Positions 6,914-12,025 of a stretch of 12,025 nucleotides of DNA are shown here, in pieces; the stretch's first letter is position 1, and each line of letters begins with the position of its first letter. Source of the DNA: JAADHY01 sp964428935 (GTDB lineage: Bacteria; Planctomycetota; Planctomycetia; Planctomycetales; Planctomycetaceae). The stretch covers positions 1 through 12,025 of the forward strand of contig CAYSAG010000151.1 of the NCBI GenBank assembly GCA_964428935.1, given 5' to 3'. A program made the position numbers and the translations under genes. The notes beneath the pieces were generated by a model. That model was not told where the DNA came from and did no database searches. It saw only the letters and a program-made list of their open reading frames with translations.

Positions 6914-8041
6914 ATGCACGAAGTGTCGCCTTCGATTGTGGAGTCGACCGGGATCGGAACACAACCCGCGCCGAAACGGCTCGAAGAGGCCACTCGGAAG
7001 GACAATCAGTCGAGCAAGGCAACTCGGGGTAACGCAACATTGCTCAGCCGACGCACCAGCTCGCTGCTCGGAGTTCAAGTCATTGGCTGCGGAGCGTTTC
7101 TTCCGGAGCGGGTCGTTACGAACGAAGACCTGAAACGGGAACGGGGCTTTGACCCGGAGTGGATTGAGCAGCGCACAGGCATCCTGGCTCGTCGTCACGC
7201 TCCGCCCGACCAGGCCACCAGCGACCTGGCTGTGGCTGCTGCGCAGCGGGCCATCAAGTCGGCTGGTGTGGACCGGTCCGACATTGACTTGGTTGTCGTA
7301 GCGACCTTCACGCCGGACCACCATTGCCCGTCGACCGCGTGTCTGGTGCAGGACCGACTGGGCTTGGACGCGGCCGCCTTCGACCTGCAAGCTGCCTGCT
7401 CGGGGTTCGTCTACGCGCTGGCGACGGGAGCCCAGTTCGTTGCGACCGGCAACAGCAAACTGGCTCTGGTGATCGGTGCCGATTGCAACAGTCGGATCGT
7501 CGACCCGCGCGACCGGAAGATCGCTCCGTTGTTTGGTGACGGAGCTGGCGCCGTGGTGTTGGCTCGCGGTGAGCCGCACCAGGGGCTGCTTTGCTACCAG
7601 ATTGGAGCGGACGGGAGCGGAGGGCCGCTGCTGGAGCGGCCGGCCGGCGGCACGCGAAAACCGCTGACCCCAGAAGACCTGGAAGCCGGTCTGCACTTCT
7701 TGCAAATGGACGGCCGGAACGTCTTCAAATGGGCCGTCAAGACGTTGACGCAGACGATCGAGCTGGTGCTGGAAAAGGCCGGCATGAGCGTCCACGACGT
7801 GTCGCTCTACCTCATCCACCAAGCGAACATCCGAATCATCAACTACTCGATGGAGCAGTTGGGAGTGCCGCCGCAAAAGGTGTACGTGAACTTGCACAAG
7901 TACGGAAACACGTCGGCAGCGTCGATTCCCATCTCGCTGGACGAGGCGTTCCGGGAAGGACGAATCAACCGCGGCGACACGATTCTGATGTGCGGCTTTG
8001 GCGCCGGCCTGACCTGGGGAACGATGCTGTTCCGCTGGTAG
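6914..8041 (+). CDS. fabH: Beta-ketoacyl-ACP synthase III (FabH)
   Basis: FabH starts fatty-acid synthesis in the cytoplasm by condensing acetyl-CoA with malonyl-ACP to acetoacetyl-ACP. All three catalytic residues are present: Cys162 in AACSGF, His302 in LIHQANIR and Asn332 in GNTSAASIP. The glycine-rich GFGAGLTWGTMLF near the C-terminus is typical. At 375 residues it is about 50 longer than the usual 315-330: residues 1-51 form a polar, Ser/Thr/Arg-rich extension before the conserved start LLGVQVIGCGAFLPERVVTNEDL. The ATG at 6914 has AAAGGA 10 nt upstream, and no better start is seen nearer the conserved core, so the extension is probably real. The usual fatty-acid neighbours (plsX, fabD, acpP) are not adjacent; the gene stands alone and converges on trpA. 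Confidence 0.95.
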   Translation: MHEVSPSIVESTGIGTQPAPKRLEEATRKDNQSSKATRGNATLLSRRTSSLLGVQVIGCGAFLPERVVTNEDLKRERGFDPEWIEQRTGILARRHAPPDQATSDLAVAAAQRAIKSAGVDRSDIDLVVVATFTPDHHCPSTACLVQDRLGLDAAAFDLQAACSGFVYALATGAQFVATGNSKLALVIGADCNSRIVDPRDRKIAPLFGDGAGAVVLARGEPHQGLLCYQIGADGSGGPLLERPAGGTRKPLTPEDLEAGLHFLQMDGRNVFKWAVKTLTQTIELVLEKAGMSVHDVSLYLIHQANIRIINYSMEQLGVPPQKVYVNLHKYGNTSAASIPISLDEAFREGRINRGDTILMCGFGAGLTWGTMLFRW

Positions 8042-8177
8042 AGCGGGACCTTTTCAGGCATGCAGACGGAACGTCGGCCGTTGCCCGACCGCTCGACTGA
8101 CTGGCACGACCCCTCTCCACGGCGCGAACGCGAGTCGCTGTTGGGCGGTGGCGGGCAGCCTTGGCTCGGTGGCTGGT

Positions 8178-8204
8178 CGTCGCCCTTGGGACGCTTCGGC
8201 GACG
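8178..8204. terminator. Possible bidirectional hairpin between fabH and trpA
   Basis: CGTCGCC (8178-8184) pairs with GGCGACG (8198-8204) across a 13-nt loop in the 204-base gap between the convergent fabH and trpA genes. The position suits termination from both sides, but there is no T-tract and the loop is large, so the call is weak. Confidence 0.22.
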
Positions 8205-8245
8205 GGTGACGAGGGCACGGCAGGCAGCTCAACGACCAGACAGCT

Positions 8246-9079
8246 CTACGACGACGAGCCTGACCTGTGCGCCGCTTCGGCCATTGATGAGGCAAACCTC
8301 CGGACTTCCTCTAACGCCTCCTCGGGAGACGTTTCGCCAGCGGCGAGCTTTTCCACTCGGCGTACAATGGCCGAGCCGACAATGACACCGTCGGCCAGTC
8401 CGCGGAGCGGCTGTACTTGGTCGGGGCGGCTAATGCCGAACCCCACGGCCAGCGGCAAGTCGGTCTGTTGTCGCAGCTGCTTCAGGTGGTCGGTCAATTC
8501 TTCCGGAAGCCGGTCCCGCTCGCCCGTCGTGCCCGCCACCGACACGTAGTAAACGAAGCCACTACAGCATTGCAGAATCTTTTGGACCCGCTGCGGCGGC
8601 GTGGTCGGCGCGACCAATTGGACCAGGTCCCGATTGGCTGCCCGGACGGTCCGGAAGAAGTCTTCCGCTTCGTCACCCGGCAAGTCGGGAACAATGAACC
8701 CGGCCAGTCCCGCCTCGGCCGCCCGTTGTACGAACCGCTCCGGACCGAACCGGAAGACAATCGAAAACGAGACCATGGCCACCAGCGGCGTCTGTGTCGC
8801 GGAAGCCGCTTGCTTCAACACGTCGAGAATCGCCTCGACTCGCACGCCCCGATTCAACGCCCGTGTGTACGACGACTGAATGACCGGGCCGTCGGCAATC
8901 GGGTCGCTGTAAGGAAATCCCACTTCGACCAGGTCCGCTCCACAAGCGGCCAGCTCACGAATCAGGCGGACCGTGAAATCCAAATCCGGGTCGCCGACCG
9001 TAATGAATGGCATGAAAGCCATTTCCCCGGCCGCTCGTCGTGTGGCGAACGTTCGCTCGATGGGGGTGAGTTCGGACAA
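8246..9079 (-). CDS. trpA: Tryptophan synthase alpha chain
   Basis: TrpA cleaves indole-3-glycerol phosphate to indole and glyceraldehyde 3-phosphate, and passes indole through a tunnel to TrpB in the alpha2-beta2 complex. The length of 277 residues fits the family (about 260-280). Catalytic Glu52 and Asp63 sit in LVEVGFPYSDPIADGP, corresponding to Glu49 and Asp60 of the enterobacterial enzyme. The mobile loop AGTTGER (182-188) with the conserved Thr, and the phosphate-binding GFGIS and GSAIV motifs, are present. The start is TTG 9079, giving the usual short N-terminus before PFITVGDPD; AGGAG lies 11 nt upstream inside the end of trpB. The 5-base gap to trpB implies translational coupling. 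Confidence 0.97.
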   Translation of the reverse strand: MSELTPIERTFATRRAAGEMAFMPFITVGDPDLDFTVRLIRELAACGADLVEVGFPYSDPIADGPVIQSSYTRALNRGVRVEAILDVLKQAASATQTPLVAMVSFSIVFRFGPERFVQRAAEAGLAGFIVPDLPGDEAEDFFRTVRAANRDLVQLVAPTTPPQRVQKILQCCSGFVYYVSVAGTTGERDRLPEELTDHLKQLRQQTDLPLAVGFGISRPDQVQPLRGLADGVIVGSAIVRRVEKLAAGETSPEEALEEVRRFASSMAEAAHRSGSSS

Positions 9080-9084
9080 GGCTG

Positions 9085-10287
9085 CTAGATCTCCTTTCCC
9101 AAAATTCGAGCGACCTCGTGGACGTCTTTGTCTCCCCGTCCGGACAGGCAGACCACGACCACCTCGTCGGACGACCGCTGGCCGGCCGTCTTGAGTGCGT
9201 AGGCGACGGCGTGAGCACTTTCGAGCGCGGGAATGATGCCTTCCAGCCGCGCCAGCGTTTGAAACGCGGCGATCGCCTCCTCGTCGCTCACGTTCGTGTA
9301 CTGCACACGTCCGGTTTCTTTCCAGTAACTGTGCTCGGGGCCGACCCCCGGGTAATCCAGGCCGGCCGAGACGGAGTGGACGGCCTGCGTTTGCCCGTCG
9401 TCGTCTTGCAGCACGTAGCTGTAGGTTCCGTGCAAGACGCCCGGTCGTCCGAAGACCAGCGTCGAGGCGTGCTCGCCGGGCTGGCTGCCGCGCCCACCGG
9501 CCTCGACGCCGACCAGCTCCACGTCGTCCTCAATGAACGGGTAGAACATGCCGGCCGCGTTCGAGCCGCCCCCCACGCAAGCAATGATTTGGTCGGGCAG
9601 TCGTCCGAAACGTTCCAGGCACTGCTGCCGCGTCTCTTGCCCAATGACCGACTGGAAGTCTCGGACAATCATTGGGAACGGGTGGGGTCCCACCACGGAG
9701 CCCAAGACGTAGTGCGTGGTTTGAACCGAAGCCATCCAGTCGCGCAGGGCTTCGTTGATGGCGTCGCGGAGCGTCCTGGAGCCGCTCCGGACCGGCCGCA
9801 CTTCGGCGCCCAGCATGCGCATGTTGAACACGTTCGGACGCTGCCGCCGAATGTCTTCCTCGCCCATGTACACGACGCACTCCAGCCCGAACCGAGCGCA
9901 GGCCGTCGCCGTCGCCACTCCGTGCTGGCCGGCACCGGTCTCGGCAATCACGCGTCGCTTGCCCATTCGGCGCGTCAGCAAGACTTGCCCGAGCGTGTTG
10001 TTGATTTTGTGAGCGCCGGTGTGGTTCAGGTCTTCACGCTTCAAGAAAATGCGAGCTCCACCCACGTGCTCCGTCAGCCGTTCCGCAAAGTACAACGGGC
10101 TGGGCCGGCCGACGTACTCCGCCAACAGACGCCGCAACTCTTCCTGGAACTGCGGATCCGCCTTCGCCTTGGCGTACTCCCGCTCCAGCTCCTCCAGCGC
10201 GTAGACCAGCGTCTCTGGGACGAATCGTCGGCCGAACGGGCCGAAACGCCCACGTTGGTCGGGAACGTTCTTCGTGGCTTTGGTCAT
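9085..10287 (-). CDS. trpB: Tryptophan synthase beta chain
   Basis: TrpB is the PLP enzyme that joins indole to L-serine to form L-tryptophan. At 400 residues it has the standard length of the TrpB1 type that partners TrpA. The PLP-binding lysine is Lys94 in NHTGAHKINN; the catalytic glutamate is in AETGAGQHG (corresponding to Glu109 of the enterobacterial enzyme); the PLP-phosphate loop is GGGSNAAG; AGLDYPGVGPEH and LSGRGDKD complete the set of conserved motifs. The ATG at 10287 follows only a weak GAGAAAG purine stretch. The gene is the first of the trpB-trpA operon. A strong predicted promoter lies about 200 bases upstream. No other trp genes are in the window. Confidence 0.98.
   Translation of the reverse strand: MTKATKNVPDQRGRFGPFGRRFVPETLVYALEELEREYAKAKADPQFQEELRRLLAEYVGRPSPLYFAERLTEHVGGARIFLKREDLNHTGAHKINNTLGQVLLTRRMGKRRVIAETGAGQHGVATATACARFGLECVVYMGEEDIRRQRPNVFNMRMLGAEVRPVRSGSRTLRDAINEALRDWMASVQTTHYVLGSVVGPHPFPMIVRDFQSVIGQETRQQCLERFGRLPDQIIACVGGGSNAAGMFYPFIEDDVELVGVEAGGRGSQPGEHASTLVFGRPGVLHGTYSYVLQDDDGQTQAVHSVSAGLDYPGVGPEHSYWKETGRVQYTNVSDEEAIAAFQTLARLEGIIPALESAHAVAYALKTAGQRSSDEVVVVCLSGRGDKDVHEVARILGKEI
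9091..9095 (-). promoter_or_regulatory. Ribosome binding site of trpA inside trpB
   Basis: AGGAG (within GGGAAAGGAG) overlaps the last codons of trpB and lies 11 nt before TTG 9079. It decides the TTG start of trpA, since no ATG or GTG in that frame lies between it and the conserved N-terminal region. Confidence 0.6.
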
Positions 10288-10761
10288 GCAAGGCTTTCTC
10301 GCTGTCAGGGGACGTTTTGCAGCAAGGCCACAGGAGTCGCTGCACGTGAACCGGCGTGAAAACCCGGCGCTCGCTTGCCGCGTGCTCCACCGAACGCGTC
10401 CGGCGTTGCGAACGGAGGCACGAGCAGTGCGTCACGGCGCGGTCGCAATGCGGCCGGTCCCTACGGCTCTAAAGTCCGGGTCCGTCAAGGTCCCGGCATT
10501 ATGAAACGCGTCTGGAAAGGCGTCAATTACGGGCGGCAGTGTCGTTCGAACGAGCCGCTGGTGAGTTGGTCAGTGGTGCGGCGAGCCGAGAGCACCGCCG
10601 GGTAACGAGTTTCGCGTCGTCGGCCTGCCGTGACCAACGGCCAGCCGGACACGCTCGCTGCGACGCTCGCCCTCTCGACGTCGTCACCCTCCTGCCGCGT
10701 CGCCCGGGCTCCGGACCACGGCGTGCCGTCCGCTCGCACGTCCCGAGCCCCCGAGCGTGGC
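10288..10761. other. Intergenic region and leader upstream of trpB
   Basis: This 474-base gap lies between the end of the kinase gene and trpB, both on the minus strand. It holds the predicted trpB promoter and a leader of about 200 nt. Reading the leader on the minus strand I found no small frame with adjacent Trp codons, so a classical trp attenuator is not supported, and no T-box sequence was recognised. The part next to the kinase stop (about 10660-10761) is rich in short GC inverted repeats but lacks a T-tract. Confidence 0.6.
10498..10526 (-). promoter_or_regulatory. Predicted sigma70-type promoter for trpBA
   Basis: On the minus strand TTGACG (10526-10521; 5 of 6 matches to TTGACA) and CATAAT (10503-10498; 5 of 6 matches to TATAAT) are separated by exactly 17 bases. 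Expected transcription start is near 10491, giving a leader of about 200 nt before trpB. It is the best promoter-like match I found in the window. Confidence 0.68.
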
Positions 10762-12025
10762 TTACGCGGTGTGTCTTGCCTTCTTGTCGCGAGGCTCGTC
10801 GGTCAGGAAGACTCGAGCGACGACTAACCACACACCGCCCAGCAACGTGAAGAAGATCACCACCGCCGTCCAGAAGTAGCCTTTCAGTTCGCGCTCCAGA
10901 CGTTGCACCGGTTGCACGGCGGCGTCGAACGGTTCTTGGACGCCGGCGACCCAGCTTGTGGACTGGACGGAGCAGAACGCGGCCAGCCACCGTCCGCCGA
11001 ACCGGTCCGGTGAAATCTGTCCGACCGGGTCGAAGTAGGACGCCGTTCGAAAAGTCGCTAGCCTTCCGGTCGCGGCGGCCCGTCTCAACTTTTCCAACTC
11101 CGACAGCAAAGGCTCGCCCACCCGCAGCCGCTCGAAGACGTCGATTCGGTCCGGAACGTTTCGTTGGTGAGCGGCGTAAATCCAGGGGTGGTAAAGCAGC
11201 TTTCCGTCGCGCTGGTCGACCAGCGTAATGACGCGTCGAATGTCGGCTCGTCCGCCCTGGTGAATCTTCAACTCGTAGTCGGCCAGCAGGTCTCCCAATT
11301 CCGACGTTCGGGCCAACACGCCAATGACCCGTGTGCCGTCCGTGCTGAAGACGGGAGCGGAAATCGCCACTTTGTACTTCTGCTCGGACGTGCCGCGGTA
11401 GGCCACCGAAATGTGCGGCTTGGAAATCGGCCGGACGTCCGCCGGCACCCGGTCCGGCGGGTAGTTGACGTTCCGACCGTGGAAGTAGTCGCGGTGAGCC
11501 CAGTTTTGGTCCAGGGTCAGCCGGCTAATGGTGCTGCGCCAGCGCTGGTAGCCTTCGCCGTCGCACAGGAACCAACTGGCGTCCGGCCGGACGCCGCGCT
11601 CCCGACGTCGCCGGTCCGCTCGCTGGTACCACTGCGACAACACGTTCCAAAGCTCGGTGCGGTCCTTCCACTGTGCGGCAATGGCTGCTTCCAACGCCCG
11701 CCGCAACGCCGGGTCCTTCGAAATCTCGACCAGCTCCGACTCCCTTTGCCTCAGCTCCTGTTCCAGCCCGCGGGCCAGAATGCGAGCGGACAGGGCGTCG
11801 CTTTCCAAAGCGCGGTCGATTTGGTTGACCTGGGCCGTACGCACCGCTTTGCTCATGGCCCGGACGGCCACGGGCAACACGCCCAGCAACAAAATGACCG
11901 GCCCGATTAGGCCCAAAGCGATGAGAGGTCGACGGGCTTTCTGGCGGTCCCGCAGCTCCAAGGCGTCGAGCACGGCCTGAGCGTTGGGGAACCGCTGAGC
12001 GGGGTCCGGGTGCAAACACCGCTCA
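10762..12025 (-). CDS. Membrane Ser/Thr protein kinase with dCache-like sensor, C-terminal part
   Basis: The frame is open to the right edge, so the N-terminal kinase lobes are outside the window. The first visible residues, ERCLHPDPAQRFPNAQAVLDAL, match the end of the Hanks-type kinase fold (subdomain XI). Numbering from the Leu codon at 12015, a membrane helix spans about 30-51 (PLIALGLIGPVILLLGVLPV). An extracytoplasmic region of some 320 residues follows: a helical stalk (60-115), then a double-Cache-like sensor with WFLCDGEGYQRW (148-159), HRDYFHGR (174-181), KPHISVAYRG and YKVAISAPVFS. A second helix (about 378-404, YFWTAVVIFFTLLGGVWLVVA) leads to a short basic C-terminus, DKKARHTA. The protein probably senses a small periplasmic ligand and signals to its cytoplasmic kinase domain; ligand and target are unknown. 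TTG 12015 is not taken as the start because the kinase motif continues upstream of it. Confidence 0.88.
   Translation of the reverse strand, partial: ERCLHPDPAQRFPNAQAVLDALELRDRQKARRPLIALGLIGPVILLLGVLPVAVRAMSKAVRTAQVNQIDRALESDALSARILARGLEQELRQRESELVEISKDPALRRALEAAIAAQWKDRTELWNVLSQWYQRADRRRRERGVRPDASWFLCDGEGYQRWRSTISRLTLDQNWAHRDYFHGRNVNYPPDRVPADVRPISKPHISVAYRGTSEQKYKVAISAPVFSTDGTRVIGVLARTSELGDLLADYELKIHQGGRADIRRVITLVDQRDGKLLYHPWIYAAHQRNVPDRIDVFERLRVGEPLLSELEKLRRAAATGRLATFRTASYFDPVGQISPDRFGGRWLAAFCSVQSTSWVAGVQEPFDAAVQPVQRLERELKGYFWTAVVIFFTLLGGVWLVVARVFLTDEPRDKKARHTA

Noticed and set aside
6656..7897. 413-codon open frame on the minus strand
   Set aside because: It is antisense to fabH and its leader; FabH has its complete Cys-His-Asn triad on the plus strand.
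9118..10359. 413-codon open frame on the plus strand
   Set aside because: It is antisense to trpB, which has every catalytic motif intact.
10288..10490. Classical trp attenuator leader peptide
   Set aside because: No short frame with adjacent Trp codons and no hairpin followed by a T-tract is visible.

Overview
The window reads as a GC-rich chromosomal piece of a planctomycete, most likely of the Pirellulales type. This is inferred from the gene set: a Tat-exported Gfo/Idh/MocA oxidoreductase, a secreted glycosidase-like protein, an SLBB protein with a long Pro/Ala/Ser linker, a Ser/Thr kinase carrying a dCache-like sensor between two membrane helices, and a FabH with an N-terminal extension. 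No taxonomic marker gene is present. Two genes are cut by the window edges.

Layout, left to right. Positions 1-2352 (minus) hold an SLBB-domain membrane protein whose reading frame has no stop before the left edge. The 357-base gap 2353-2709 carries four tandem copies (the last partial) of a 37-bp hairpin-forming repeat. Positions 2710-4062 and 4223-6148 (both minus) encode the Tat oxidoreductase and, upstream of it, the secreted glycosidase-like protein; they may be one transcription unit. A 765-base divergent intergenic region (6149-6913) follows, with a good sigma70-like promoter facing right. fabH (6914-8041, plus) converges on trpA (8246-9079, minus). trpB (9085-10287, minus) sits 5 bases upstream of trpA, so trpB-trpA is an operon; a near-consensus promoter lies at 10498-10526 with a leader of about 200 nt. 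Positions 10762-12025 (minus) are the C-terminal part of a membrane Ser/Thr kinase that runs off the right edge.

Functionally the window mixes housekeeping metabolism (fatty-acid initiation by FabH, the last step of tryptophan synthesis by TrpAB) with planctomycete-style envelope functions (secreted carbohydrate-active enzyme, periplasmic oxidoreductase, SLBB membrane protein, transmembrane sensor kinase). I see no CRISPR array, transposase, integrase, tRNA, rRNA or clear defence system. Long open frames opposite the real genes are by-products of GC-rich codon use. The least ordinary items are the tandem hairpin repeat, the SLBB protein with its internal membrane segment and odd tail, and the kinase-TM-Cache-TM architecture.
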